Origin: Thysanoteuthis rhombus
Taxonomy: Eukaryota > Mollusca > Cephalopoda > Oegopsida > Thysanoteuthidae
Assembly: GCA_963457665.1 (NCBI GenBank)
Contig: OY735211.1
Coordinates: 34,756,731-34,820,730 of the forward strand
DNA length: 64,000 nucleotides
Reading direction: 5' to 3'
Shown one piece after another: positions 1 to 12,190 of this stretch. The first letter of the stretch is position 1, and every line of letters begins with the position of its first letter. Under the pieces are notes generated by a model. That model ran no database searches, was not told where the DNA came from, and saw only the letters and a list, made by a program, of their open reading frames with translations. A program made the translations under genes and the position numbers.

Positions 1-364
1 TAAATAGGTAGGACGCCAAAGAAAGGTTGGACCTTGTTCTGCTATTTATTTATCTAACTAGAGATTCATTCAAGCTTGGTCTGACTCTTCATTCTTGGTA
101 ATACCAAAATACAAACCACCACTGTCGATAAAAATAGAAGTGCACTATTAATTCTAGAAAATCTCATTACAGAATACTGACTCAGTTTATGGGGAAGAAA
201 ATCAGAGATCAATTTTTTTTCCTATAGATATTAACTGAACAAGAATAATTGTGTGAAATTCTGGAATGATGCTTTGCCATTATTTGATCAATCATTTGAT
301 CATACATTCTCCTCTTCATTGTTTTCCACAAAATGTTTTAGTTATAGATTGATTCTTTCAGACC
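1..364. other. AT-rich sequence, nothing recognised
   Basis: No gene, RNA or known repeat boundary is visible. Confidence 0.4.
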
Positions 365-445
365 AGGTTCTTCATCTTAGTTATTTCCATCTCAATGTTT
401 TGACCACTGAACTCTTTGACCTTCCTCAGGTGTCTACTACATCTT
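365..445 (+). repeat. Interspersed repeat family 3, copy 1
   Basis: The segment TAGTTATTTCCATCTCAATG, then ACTCTTTGACCTTCCTCAGG and TGTCTAC, aligns with 13505-13575 and in part with 57080-57200. It is a dispersed repeat of unknown class. Confidence 0.5.
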
Positions 446-500
446 AGTGACTGATAAAATTTCCCAGAGAGGTAACCTAATACAACAGACATTTAATGAA

Positions 501-830
501 AGCTGGAAGGTATAGCGGCTGAAATATTGATAACGTGATAAAAAAAATGAAGATGAGGAAACTAGATGGAAAGAATCAATGCATAATAGAAAGAACATGA
601 GGAAGGCTCACAAGAAGAGCAGCTGAAAAATTGCAATGAAAACAACAAAGAGAACTGATCTGAAAATCAATGTATAATAGAAACAACATAAGGAATGCTG
701 ATGAGTAGTGCATCTGGGATGTTGTGTTAAAAGTGTTAAAAAAACAACGTGAGAAACTGATCTGAAAAAATCACGGTTAAATAGTAACAACATGAGTAAG
801 GCTGATGCGTACAGATGCTGAAATATTTCA
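501..830 (+). repeat. Minisatellite-like array, about 3.5 units of 90-104 bp
   Basis: Successive units at about 501-589, 590-680, 681-784 and 785-830 share GAGAAACTGATCTGAAA, then TCAATGTATAATAG, AACAACATGAG, AAGGCTGA and GAGCAGCTGAAA. The units differ from each other by many substitutions, so the array is old. Confidence 0.65.
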
Positions 831-837
831 CTAAATC

Positions 838-1020
838 AGGGTTTCTCAACCTTGGTGATATCGTCCACTGGTGGGCGATTTCAACTCTTAGGTGGACGAT
901 AAGCAACTGTGTAGAAAATGGTGGGCATTTGTGATAGGTATAGGATTTTGAGTCTGTAAGTGAAAAGTCTGTAAGTGAAAATAAAAAAATGAGTCAACAG
1001 CAACATTTTATCATTAATAA
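838..1020 (+). mobile_element. hAT-like terminal remnant
   Basis: CAGGGTTTCTCAACCTTGGT resembles the CAGxGGTTCTCAACC end found in hAT-derived short elements. The opposite end and the target duplication were not found. Confidence 0.35.
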
Positions 1021-1121
1021 TTCACCATTACATCACCCTTAATGTAGGTGCATAGAGAAATGTGTACGTGTTTGTGTAGGTGTGCATACATCTATATTAC
1101 AGTCTCTGTGGATAGGTACAT

Positions 1122-1122
1122 A

Positions 1123-1213
<91 letters not shown>
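1122..1213. repeat. (TA)n(TG)n compound microsatellite
   Basis: About 60 bases of uninterrupted TA are followed directly by about 32 bases of TG/GT. Confidence 0.95.
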
Positions 1214-1214
<1 letters not shown>

Positions 1215-2837
1215 AATTCTCTTAAAAGATTGTTAGTAAGAGTTATTGGCCCTGTTCACAAATATATAATACTTAAGCTCATATAAACAGACTGCCATTT
1301 GTAATTGTTGGATTGTACAGTGTCATTGAATGATAGTAACAGTCGTGTATTCTCATATTTGTTGATCATTGAAGACAGGGCTTGAGTAACATTATAATTT
1401 GGTGAGCATGAACCGATGCTCACCTCTTGCTTTCTCACAATATGCAAATTTCTTGAAGTATCGCTTACATTCTTAGCACATAGACCAGAAGGACGAATCT
1501 TGATATTGGTATTTCCGAAGGCAACTACACAGCAAGATGTCAGCATGATTGAAGATGGAATGGTCACCAACGTCAAACATCAACTCATTCATAATCTCCT
1601 GTATTCGAAATTTTTCATACAAATGGTCGAGTCAACAGTTGTAGACAGTCGATGCTTGATGATGGTATTGGTTCATTTTTTTCAATGAAAATCTTCAACC
1701 CTGTGAGGAAATGTTCTTCACTGATCAATTGCTGCTTGACTCAAAAGATACATCTATTTAAGAATTATTCAAGTTATTTATAAATTATATTTTATAAGCC
1801 TGACATCCTATTGACCAATATTGTTGCCTGCTACGATATGTATATACAGAGGTTTCTCTTGATGATGAAAAAGACTATGTGAAACTTTCGTACCATACTG
1901 AAATTGTCAAAAGGCAACTGCTTGTCTTGTCAAGCTGTGTAATACGTAGAATTTCTTCGAAACACTTCACTATCCACATCTCCAATTTCTACAAAACGTG
2001 ATATCTTTTTCCTTAGCAACATATTCACCAAAATTGATGATCTTAATGAGTTATTGTAAGGAGAGCAGAAAAAATTCAATCGTTGCTTTCATTTTCTGAA
2101 TTGGAGCTAGGCAAGACGAATATTTCCAGATGAATCGGTTAATGAGGATGTAATTGATTGTCCATCGCAACTATTTGCAATCATTATATGAGGACATGGT
2201 ACAGCATTTCCAAGATATCATTGCTCTGACTGTTCTAGTTTGGTATAGAGACCCATTTGAGGTCCAAGTTGACGATTGCAAAAATGATGTTCAGAAATAA
2301 TTAATAGAGTTACAAAATGACCATGGTGCTACAATGCAATATCAGCCTCACAACAAACAAGGGCTGAAGTATTGTCAGTGTATATTGCATTCTTACCTTA
2401 ATCCATGGAAGTGCTAAATTTTCATGTGGCTTGCCTTCCCAACATCCTGCTTGATAGAAGCTGATTTCATACCATGTCTTATCTTGAAGTAGACACAGGC
2501 TGGATATAACCAAGTGAGGCGATTTGTGGTTAAAGATGATTTACTTCAAAACCAATATATCTGTACAAGCTGCATCACACCAAAGACAGGGAGTACGTTG
2601 ATGATATCTACAAATGGTAAGGATATGTTAAATATTTGATGTTACTACCCTACATTACTTTCACTAGAGGATCTTGTTATGCAAAAGCTGTTTCCTTTTA
2701 ATGTTTTGTAAGAGCTAAAAGAATTTTGGTATCCCTTTGAATATTTACTATACAGGTGGGTGATGGAAAGATTTTCCATGTTAAAGCAGGTTATGGTGCG
2801 AAGAACTCCATACCAAAATGAACTAAGTGAACTGAAC
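1214..2837. other. No gene recognised
   Basis: AT-rich sequence. Short open frames in it have no recognisable protein character. Confidence 0.4.
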
Positions 2838-2945
2838 TGAGAGAGTCGATGTCCAATAGTAACCATGTTAGAAAGGCTGACTAAAAGAGCAGTTGAAACA
2901 TGGTGATAAGTATAATAAAAGAAATTGATCTGGATCTATAGCAAG
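2838..2945 (+). repeat. Isolated unit of the 95-bp minisatellite
   Basis: GTCCAATAGTAACCATG, then AAGGCTGACTAAAAGAGCAG, TTGAAAC and GAAATTGATCTGGA match the array at 501-830. Confidence 0.55.
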
Positions 2946-2952
2946 TCTGATT

Positions 2953-3349
2953 AGTCACTCAATAGAAACCTGTCATGTGACCAACACATTTTGGTATCAT
3001 ACTGTGTTGGAAGTGATCAATGAAAAAAATTGGAAAAGGGGTTGCTCAATGATTAAGTTACTTCTCCCGCCTTTTGTTGGGCAGTGATAACTAAAAAGAG
3101 TCAGAATTTTCAAAAATAAGTGTCTGCTGCCAGACACGAACTAAGAGATCAATTTAGCATAAACTTGCATTGCAAATTGGATCCCCCAATCGAAAACCCA
3201 TTTGGGGGCGGGGGTTAAAAAAACAAAAAAAAGGATTTTTTTAACATAATAAGGAGTATGAGTTCAAATTTCAAGCCTTCTAGCTATATTGGTATGTCCT
3301 GTGCCTCTGATACAGACAACCAGACAGACCAGCTTAAAAACTGAAGAAA
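2953..3349 (+). repeat. Interspersed repeat family 1 (about 400 bp), copy 1
   Basis: It aligns along its length with 24575-24962 and with the complement of 11868-12190. Shared blocks are CATGTGACCAA, TTGGCA/TTGGTATCAT, GATCAATG, GTTACTTCTC, CCTTTTGTTGGGCAGTGAT, GCATAAACTTGCAT and CCAGACAGACCAGCTTAAAA. No coding potential was seen. The class is unknown (SINE- or MITE-like). Confidence 0.65.
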
Positions 3350-3380
3350 GCTATGTTTATAGTTTCGATTTCTTATCTGG

Positions 3381-3475
3381 AAGCCAGAAGGCTGGCAGGA
3401 AGATTGGCTAAAATGTTGCAATAAAAACGACAAGAGAAACTGATCTGAAAGAATCAGTAAATGATATCAACAATT
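3381..3475 (+). repeat. Isolated unit of the 95-bp minisatellite
   Basis: AAGATTGGCTAAAATGTTGC, then AATAAAAACGACAAGAGAAA and CTGATCTGAAAGAATCA match the unit consensus of the 501-830 array. Confidence 0.55.
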
Positions 3476-3854
3476 CCTTGTCTTAGAAATTGAGGAAAAA
3501 AAAAACAATGCGTCTGATTACGTGGTCTCTTGCTTAAATGTTAACATGAAAGAAAATGAAATGTGTTGGTCCCCATCACTTTTGACACTGGGTGTAACTT
3601 TTTACAGTAATTTCTGCCTGGGTGGTAGATTTTGGAGCATGCTAACACACCCACTTTCTTCTCCATCATCTATGCTACCATTCCAGGGACAAGACATTTA
3701 TACCAAGTTCTTTGCCAATGGGACAGAGCTCTGAGATTCATACCTTCTCTAAAGTCCATTTTCTGCACTGATAATCATTACAGAGAGGTATGAGTGGCTG
3801 ATTGGTTAATGTCAGAAGAACAGAATCAGCGAGCCATGTTCAAAATTCCAGTTA

Positions 3855-3935
3855 AGACAGTTTGCGTTCACTTCACATTAATGCCCCCTGGAAAGGTATC
3901 AATTTCTTCCCCACTGCCAACATGCCATGAGCTAG
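3855..3935 (+). repeat. Interspersed repeat family 2, copy 1 (partial)
   Basis: GTTCACTTCACATTAATGCC and then CTGGAAAGGTATC align with the copy at 6484. The match fades after the cytosine-rich part. Confidence 0.5.
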
Positions 3936-4334
3936 AATGGCAAAGTAAAGCCGATCATCCCTAATGTCTTCCATTTACTTTGGGTCCATTGCCCATATCC
4001 GACAATGGATCAAAGGCTGATTGAAAGAAAAAAACATTATACTATCTGGCACCTTCATTGATATGTTTTCTAGCTTTCAAAACTAAAAAAGGCTAGAAAA
4101 CATCAATTGAAGCATCAAGAGGTATACAAAAAAGACAAGACTGGCTGCTGCAGGGTCAAACTCCATTCCAACTTCTATTCCAACGGAAGATGATTCCTGC
4201 AACATTTGTATTATATGTATATAATAAATAAAAAATTATAAAAATGTATATTTTTGTGAATAAATGTATTTATTTATCAGAATGAAATTGAGCCTGTGCA
4301 TATCTCTGTGATAATTTTCATTGATATCTAAGAC

Positions 4335-4530
4335 TTGTTAATTTAGCTCAATCAGTAAGACAGTGTCTTGGTAAGCACTTGGTAACAAGTTCAAATCACA
4401 ATAGGAAAATGTGAATTTTACATATTAGTTAACCCACCATATTTTGCTGAGGGTTGTTCTTGTTACAGCAGGAAAACCAAGTCAACTCCAGACTTTGTAC
4501 TGGAGTTTGATAAAAAAAAAAGGCTGAAAA
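4335..4530 (+). repeat. tRNA-derived SINE-like unit
   Basis: TTTAGCTCAATCAGTAAGAC resembles a pol III A box, and GGTAACAAGTTCAAATC about 40 bases on resembles a B box. A body of about 110 bases and a short A-rich tail follow. Decayed. Confidence 0.5.
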
Positions 4531-5589
4531 ACAGATCAATTGAAGTATTAAAAGAAAAACTATGAAGATCAGGATATTAGTCCAATCAGTTCATGGAAGA
4601 ATGAACTGAATATGTATCATGTTGATTAACACAAGACTTGTATGTTTGATCTTTTGTTCTTTCATCATGTTAATGTTATCATAAGAGAAAGGTTTCAATA
4701 AATTGTTCTTGGCATGAACTGGATATCACGTATCTCCCATGAAGGTATTTGCATTTGATTGATATTGTGACAATAAACTTCTGGTTACCTGGACCATAAC
4801 ACTAGTCTTCCATTATGTAACACTTATAATAACTCTGCCGATCGAGTTCTCCTATTAAATTGAACTCAACACTCATCACCTAACTGCCAACCATTTATAC
4901 TCTTTGGCACTTATCCGAACCGAAATGGCAAGTAGTAAACTTGTAGAATACACGACACAATCAGACAACTAAATGACATAATTTAGCATTGTACTAAATT
5001 ATTCCTTTCAGAACAATAAAATTTATGTTTGAACGAATATATTTTCATCTTACCAAACATTCCATCTCATAAAAGTTCAAAAGACATTATGTCATTACAC
5101 TCCCAGTCATTATTATTATTATTATCATTGTTTTATTGTTGTACAGCGAATTTCTACATAAATAGTACCTGGTCGGCCCACATTGATTGAGTGGAGGAAA
5201 GTCTCCTCACTATAAAGTAATTAAATACGTGCATTCTCAGTTTTAGTATAAAGTATGCATAGAAAGGGATGTAAATAAACAATTTTTTAATCAGTTAAAA
5301 AACAAAATTTTTACCTGTGAACAATAACTAAAACAAAGTCAGTAAAGTTTTCAACAAAAGTCTTTAGAATATTCATTTTCACACTTGTCGTATCTAGCAG
5401 GCTCTCCCAGTAGAATCAAGTCTCCTTGATATTTCTGAACTCTCTTCAGTATTTTTGCTGATTTTAGTAATGCTGTTGTCAAGTTTCATTTCTTTCTCGG
5501 ATTCCTGATCTTTTCGTAAGACTCTTCAGGATTGCTACAAATCATCTAGAATTTTCTACTTGTTGAGTTTTGATACTTTTGGCTCTTGC
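4531..5589. other. No gene recognised
   Basis: AT-rich spacer with a short (ATT)n tract near 5110. No coding exon or repeat boundary could be supported. Confidence 0.4.
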
Positions 5590-5975
5590 CGAAGATCAAA
5601 TGACAGCAAGTCTCCTAATTATTCCAGCACTCTCCTTCTTAATAAACATTTGCATGATAATAATTATTCTTTGGAGTTCTAGTCTTGGTAACATTTGAAC
5701 AGGACTTTGTGGAAGTGTTCCAAGGGCTCCAGTAATGATGGGTATAATTGTCTTCGTATTCCAAAATTCTTTCAATCCTCTGGTAAGATCAAGATATTTT
5801 TCCAACTATCAAATTTCTTTTAATTTTGCTCTTGGACAGCAGCAACATCCACTATCATGCAGATCTTCTTTTCTATATTTATGATGACTAGATCTGATCT
5901 CCTGGCCTGGATTGTGTGATCTGTGTGAATTTCTAAGTCCTAGAAAATTCTACGTCTTCTACTCACTAGGACAGC
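5590..5975 (-). mobile_element. Non-LTR retrotransposon ORF2 C-terminal fragment
   Basis: On the minus strand the frames read DLEIHTDHTIQARRSDLVII, then CMIVDVAAV and KYLDLTRGLKEFWNTK, and IIPIITGALGTLPQ. In LINE ORF2 proteins the order is IxTDxxIxxRRPDI, IIDVA, KYxDLxxExKxxW, VVPIVxGALGTVP, so this is the extreme C-terminus of a LINE polyprotein. The frame is broken by stops and a shift, so it is inactive. It is a different family from the LINE at 9740. Confidence 0.75.
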
Positions 5976-6474
5976 TTCTAGTTTATGGTTACATCATTGA
6001 TGAACTTTATTATTAAATTACTATCATCACTTCTATTGTTAAAACAACTTCTGTCTATTCTTAGAAATGATTTAATCACTGACTATTTATTAATATATGT
6101 ATGTGTAAATATTTAGATTTAAATTCATATACTGTTATTCATTTTTTCTTCAAATATCTTTATGAATATGCTGTATACTCTGATTAATCAGGTCACAATG
6201 TAAATAGAGCTATTTGGCCCAATTCGATGCATTCTCTGGTTTTAGGATGCAAAATATACATAATTCAACAACTTTATCACAAACGTTTTTTCTACAGACA
6301 TGTATATGCCAGGAACAGAACAATGTGGATCCTCCAGAGAGAAAGAAGGGATTAGTCACACCTGTGTGTGGAAGACAAAATGCAGACAAGGCACAAATTT
6401 CAAAAAGGGTACTCTAATTATTTAACATCATTTGGCACTTAGCAAGTAAAGTGTTGAAAACATTTGGGTCAAAA
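5976..6474. other. No gene recognised
   Basis: AT-rich sequence with no supported feature. Confidence 0.4.
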
Positions 6475-6605
6475 CTGTTTACATTCACTTCACACTAATG
6501 GCCTTGGGAAAGGTATAGATCCACCATCCCAGCTATGGGCAAATACCAGGGTGATTGGAGCCCTTAGCCCTGTAAGGAAATCCATCTATGAGAAGCTTGC
6601 TCTCA
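6475..6605 (+). repeat. Interspersed repeat family 2, copy 2 (best preserved)
   Basis: TTCACTTCACACTAATGGCC, TGGGAAAGGTATAGATCCAC, CAGCTATGGGCAAATACCAG and GCCCTGTAAGGAA are shared with 3855, 11390 and the complement of 62985-63105. Confidence 0.6.
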
Positions 6606-7400
6606 CAGAATAATCCTACAGCTTGGCAATCGTCATAGCTAGTGCTAAGTCCGAGTAAAGGAGGTGTGTTGGATGTGGGGCCAGCAACTCTATCCCATTA
6701 AACCTAATTGCTTCTGAAACTCCAGCAGTGTTGTTGTGGCACTATGCTCCATAAGGAGTCTACAGGAATAAACAAGACCAAAAACAAAAACATACAGACG
6801 TATATAAACTTTCAAAGCAATGTGGAGTTCTGGCAAAGAAGCAGAGTTAGCAATATTAAGAAAATAAGTATGAAACTCAAACTCGGAGTTGATATCTGTT
6901 CCAGATGGACAATATTAGAATTCAAAACCAAATCCTAAATGGAGAATGTTTATGGGTGAGCGGTCGTCACATGTACCTCCAAGCAATCATTCCAAAAGTG
7001 AAATCTCTCACTGTACCAGATGAACATCAGTTGCTTGAAATTTAGATAAATTGAAGAATCCTCTCTTTGAGGCAAGAATTCTATCTGCGATCTGCAGGAT
7101 CGGGATAAAGCAGCTGGGATTGGCAGAATTGGATTGCTTGTGGAGTTCATAATACAGTTTGTCTCTCTCAAATGAGGACTTATAGCAAATTTTTTAAGGA
7201 GGGTTAATTCCTCATTATGCCTGACTAGAAAGAATCGTACACATGCCATAAAATAGCCTTGAGCATAACATTTATATTGAATATTTGGTTTTCATACTCA
7301 AAATGTTCATTTTTTATATCATAGAGAATAATGCTGATGTTATTGAATTTTTTCCCAGATTCTATGTAAATAGATATCATAATTCATTATCATTAACAGC
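6606..7400. other. No gene recognised
   Basis: Short open frames only. None has a family signature. Confidence 0.35.
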
Positions 7401-7401
7401 A

Positions 7402-7514
7402 ATGGCGTTTACTCAAGAAGTTGGACCAATTTTCAAATATGATTTCAATTTAGGACATGCCGCTGCTCAAGCTGATTATAATAAGGCAATAGGAAAGCTT
7501 AAAAAGTCTGGAAA
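7402..7514 (+). other. Exon-like 37-codon segment of unknown origin
   Basis: Acceptor-like TTAACAG is followed by ATGGCGTTTACTC, an open frame reading MAFTQEVGPIFKYDFNLGHA and ending LKKSGK, and GTAGGT as a possible donor. The Ala/Lys-containing frame looks protein-like. No neighbouring exon was found and the family is not recognised. It could be an isolated exon or a decayed coding fragment. Confidence 0.22.
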
Positions 7515-7774
7515 GTAGGTCTATTAAGTTTTCTAAAGTAAAAAAAGTTCAAAATATTTTAGAGATATGGAACAAATTGGAAAATGACTTAAAATCTTGT
7601 GTGTAAGGCTTTTATAGATATTCCACAATTTAACATCATCATTATCATTATCATTATTATCATTAGTAGTAGTAGTAGTAGTAGTTAATTCCTATGAAAA
7701 AATTCATGGATATATCTAAATCTAACTGCTGAACAATCATTTATAATTTTTGAGTACTATTTTATTTATTTACC

Positions 7775-7905
7775 ACAGCTCAACTAACTCCATCAATCTA
7801 CAGCAGCAAGTAAACTGCCTGGATCAGAAATAAAGAATAAGCTCTCTGAGAGATTTGAACTCACATCTCTTTTGGCTCAGGGAAGACTAGTTAAGTGAAT
7901 AAAAA
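7775..7905 (-). repeat. tRNA-derived SINE-like unit, family with 24240
   Basis: It shares AGTAAACTG, CAGAAATAAAGAATAAGCT and TTGAACTCACATCTCTTT with 24270-24350. On the minus strand GTGAGTTCAAATCTC is B-box-like. The body lies on the lower-coordinate side. Confidence 0.5.
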
Positions 7906-9214
7906 TAATGATAAAAAAATAACTACTAGAGAACCTTCAGTGGAAGGGTCTACTGTTTCAAGTGGTGGGTAAGAGTTATTTTAATCAGCGAAATTCTTAC
8001 CTTAGTGCGGAAGAGTCTATGGTTACTGACTGTGAACCAAGAAAATCACATTGCTCATACTACAGTGGATTATTACCATGAAATTTTTCCTGCTACCTAA
8101 TTTAAGTTTTCTATGGTCAGAAAGTTTCGGACCATTATTCAAGAGTTATGGAGCAAACTGAAAAATAACTTCAAACCTTTCTGCCGATGACTACATTCAA
8201 AATGTTGTGTCAATATAATAGAAATTAATTGGCAGTGGTACAATATCTTATTTTTCAAATGTCTGGCAGACATTGCAAATTGAATGGTATGTATTTACTA
8301 AAAGAAAAGAAGACGAATATTACTATAACAACTGGGCTAATTACCTTTATATTTGGAAGTCTTGGACTTATTTTTTGCAAATTTGAATCCACTAAAACTG
8401 AAATGAAAAGAAAGAATAGAAAGTTATGTTGTCAAAGAAGGTTATTGGCGAGGATGAATGTAAAATCACAATGAGAAGACCTCTGTCCTACAAGGTTCCA
8501 TTAAGCAAGCTAACTTGCAAGTATCCACTGCAAGTCACTCCATAGCACTCACATAATTTATTAGCGGAAAAATCATTGAGTAGTAAAATGTATGATCTTT
8601 AGAAGTCTATAATTTTGCGCACGCACCCACATACACACACAAACACAATTATTTATAGCTTTTGTTATCTGTCGACCAGATTGCTTTTATTCAATATCCA
8701 GTGGTGTGAAAATGAAAGGATTTTGATAGACAGATTGATAGATATGAACAGACTGAGATACATAGATGGATAGATAGTTGAAAAATAAACAGTGATCAGT
8801 GATATCTAAAGACTACTGGATGCAACATGCCCCCTATGGGAGACTGACAGAAGTATCAGCAAAAATGTGCAAAAAACAACAAAGATGAAGATATTGGTCT
8901 GAACTCCCTGTTAGTTGATTCGTTGGATTTGTTATTTTTTATTCCTTAATCCAGTGTCAGTAACATTTTGCTTCTGCAGGCCGGATCACATATTTATGAG
9001 TTGACAGTAGAGTTGGCCAGATAAATGACATACTCTATAAATAACATAATCAATAACAAATTATTGGTCCTTAACCAAGGATGTCACTTACTAATCAAAG
9101 AACTCAATTTAGATGTTATTTATTTCAATCAAAGCATCTTTTGAATCTATTAAAAAGGCACAAATAATGTTTGAAGCATGAAATGTAAGAATAGTATCCC
9201 AATGTTTGCTCTTG
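7906..9214. other. No gene recognised
   Basis: AT-rich spacer with short (CA)n and GATA-like patches near 8620 and 8730. No coding exon seen. Confidence 0.4.
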
Positions 9215-9287
9215 AACCAGACATAATCCGTTTGTGGGCTGGATCTGGCCCATAGGCCATAGGTTACCTACCACTGCTCTAACCAAT
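9215..9287 (-). mobile_element. hAT-like terminal remnant
   Basis: On the minus strand GAGCAGTGGTAGGTAACC, then ATGGGCCAGATCCAGCCC, matches the CAGxGGTxGGCAACC...GGCCxGATCCGGCCC ends of hAT-derived elements. The partner end was not identified. Confidence 0.45.
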
Positions 9288-9739
9288 TAGCAACTCTGTT
9301 AAATATAGTTTTGATAAAACAAGTTCCAAAATTATCTCTGAAATTTATTGCTGACAATATCGAGTACACTTCCAGACAGCTGTCTCCGGCCAAACTTGTT
9401 TGTTGAGAGTAACCCCTATACACTAGGAGAGAAATGTTGATTAAGTTAATGGTAATCATAAAGTCCTGCTAAAATTACTGGTTCTCAGCTGGTCACTGTA
9501 GTTGAACAGCATTGAACTTGGTTCAACATAGATGGTGAACTGCATAGAAACAGCAGGCACCATAGGCAACTCATGGCCCTTTGCCAAACTAAGCCAAGGA
9601 ATTTTAGTAAATGAAATAAAAATTCCGTGGTGTTTTTCTGTTTTATCAACATGGAAGTACTAGCACAGATTTTTAGCGCCTTTCAAGAATCAATATCTCC
9701 TGTTCTGTGTCAACGATTCTGATCTTATTGTTTTTATTT

Positions 9740-10775
9740 CCAATAAGTGAAGAATCACTCGACAAGGTGTAGATCCAGTATATGTCAAAATGCTGAAACA
9801 TATATATAATAACAGCAGCCCTTTTAACAGGCTACATGAAGACTCTGACCCCTTTCAGCTCCAGAAATGAGTAAAACAAGGTGATACCAGCTCACCCAAA
9901 CTCTTCACAGCCTACCTCGAGATGATCTTCAGAAGACTAGACTTGGAGAGTAAAGGAATTAAAATAGACGGTGAGTATCTGAGCAACCTCAGATTTGCAG
10001 ACAACATTGCCCTTTTTGCAGAGAACATGCACAACCTCCTACTAATGATAGATGAACTAAATGAAGAGAGCAAGAAAGTCAGCCTGCACATGAACTTCAG
10101 CAAGTCAAAGATCATGTGCAACAACCACATTGGAGATAAAAACACTGAGATCAAAATCGAGGACACAGAACTCGAGAAAGTAGATCACTACATCTACCTA
10201 GGACAATAAATCTCCATGAGACCCTCAAAAGAAGAAGAAATCAAGCAAAGAATCACACAAGGATGTCAAGCCTTTGGCAGAATAAGCTCAACTTTCAAAA
10301 ACAAGAAGATCCCATTAATCCTATAAAAGAAGGTTGTGCAACCAATGCATCCTCCCGATAGTCACTTATGGAGCTGAAACATGGAACCTAACCAAGAGAC
10401 AGATCTGCAAATTGAGAAACATGCAAGGTGCACACAAAAGAATTATGCTCAACCTCACATAGAGAGACCACAAGACAGCACAATATATCCAGGAGAAGAC
10501 AAGAGTCAGGGACATCATAGAATGCATTAAAAATCTCAAATTCCAATGGGCTGGCCATGTTGCAAGAATGGCAGACAACCGATGGATATTGAAACTCACA
10601 ACATGGATCCCCAGAGATCACAAGCACAATCGAGGCTGGCAGAATATTAAATGGAGAGACGAGCTAGACAAATCCAGACAGTACTGGCTCTGCAACGCAC
10701 ACGATAGAGAAGTGTGGCAAATCCTGGGCAAGGTCTATGTCCAACGATGGAGGTAAAAAAGACTGATGATGAAGA
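9740..10775 (+). mobile_element. Non-LTR retrotransposon remnant with reverse transcriptase (copy A)
   Basis: In order: TRQGVDPVYVKMLKHIYNN, VKQGDTSSPKLFTAYLE (RT motif with QGD), LRFADNIALFAENM (catalytic FADD motif with Asn in place of the second Asp), KVSLHMNFSKSKIM, then EEEIKQRITQGCQAFGRISS, VTYGAETWNLTKR, KFQWAGHVARMADNRW and DREVWQILGKVYVQRW, which form the thumb and C-terminus of RTE/BovB-like endonuclease-RT proteins. In-frame stops lie near 9868 and 10207, with a frameshift near 10330. The 3' end is TGATGATGAAGAA. Inactive and 5'-truncated. Confidence 0.88.
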
Positions 10776-11362
10776 ATCAATCGTTTTGCTCTGACGATTT
10801 TACTATGTCCACACCTGTTTCACATCAGGGTGAACGCTCCAGTTCACTCATCTCTCGGTCCTTTTCTGTATCACTGGTCTATACCTGCACATGGTAGCAA
10901 ACGAAAAACATAAATTAATCCTTCCTGTTTTAAAAAATAAGCTATCACTGGGTGAAATCAACAATAACAAACAGAAAAGTCTTAATTTTGAGTTATGCTT
11001 AGTTAATTAATGTTGTTAACCTTGTTAACCTCTTTATAATTGGTCTTTTTTTCCCTGATATTTTCATATCTGATGTTTGTAAAGACAAATTTTTGTAATT
11101 GACTTGCCAACCAATGTGACCGGTGGGCAAAAGAATGTGTTAATTAAAGACTTGATTAATATTGCCCAGACAGACCAGCATCATAACACACAGAGCACAC
11201 TCACAATGTATAGAAGCCAGCAAATTACCACGAAAACTCATTGCAAAATAATCACTATGAAAATTAATTGCAAAAATTTTATCACAGAAATGTGTTGTAT
11301 CAATGTTTTATGATGTAAATAGATCACAAGTTTTTGATCATGAAAAAGTAAAAGAAATATTT
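10776..11362. other. No gene recognised
   Basis: Spacer without supported features. Confidence 0.4.
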
Positions 11363-11485
11363 TTAGGTGTGAAGTGGCATAACGGTTACCAGCATGATGG
11401 AAGGAATTGGTGGACCCAATGAAAGGTATAAATCCACTTCATCCCCGAGAATAGGTGAATAGCAGTGCATTGCTCAGGTGAAAGT
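11363..11485 (+). repeat. Interspersed repeat family 2, copy 3
   Basis: GAAAGGTATAAATCCACTTC, CCCCGAGAATAGGTGAATAG and CAGTGCATTGCTCAGG align with the 6475 copy. The 5' side (GTGAAGTGGCATAACGGTTA) is somewhat tRNA-like, so the family may be a SINE. Confidence 0.5.
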
Positions 11486-11867
11486 AACTACGACCATTAC
11501 CACAGAAAATCAACTCAATAATGTTATTTTATTACGTATACTGTAAATCTCACAGAAAGATTTAATGGTAATGTACATTGGTGCTGGTATTCACTCATAG
11601 ATTTCCTCTTGTCTGTAGTTCTTGCGAAATATTCTGAAATATAACTCAGCTGTTGATCCTATAAATTGTAAATACACCAGCTGTTGAGTTTTGCAATATG
11701 CTATGATTGTTAACACATCAGCCGTTAGAATTTAAAAGGAACAGGGTTACTGCGTTGGGCAACCAGTAAGGATCAAACTCAATTCAGTAGCGACTATCAG
11801 CTAAATTAGTTTACTAATCTTACTCAAAGCTATCAATCAAATCCGTCGACATAAGTTTCGTCTGTTT

Positions 11868-12190
11868 TTAAGTTGGTCTGGCTGGTTATATGCATCATGT
11901 ATTCAGGCCAAACCAGTGGAGCTAGAGGTCTGAATATTTGAACATTTACTCCTTATGTAAAAATAAGTTGTTTTTTCTTCAAAGTCTCCCCCTCCGAGTG
12001 CAAGTTTTGTCCCACAGTTAATGTCCATTCTCATTTGTTTTTATGAAATTCAAACTCTTTAAGTGATCACTGCCCAATAAAAGGAGAGAGAAGTCACTTA
12101 CTCATTGATCACCTCTTTTTCCATTGATCACCTCCCACATGAAATGCTGCCAAAAGACATTGGTCACATGATGGTTTCTATTGAGTCACT
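11868..12190 (-). repeat. Interspersed repeat family 1, copy 2 (inverted)
   Basis: The complement matches 2953-3349 and 24575-24962. On the + strand, GATCACTGCCCAATAAAAGG, CATTGATCACCTC and CATTGGTCACATGATGG are the reversed family blocks. Confidence 0.65.
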
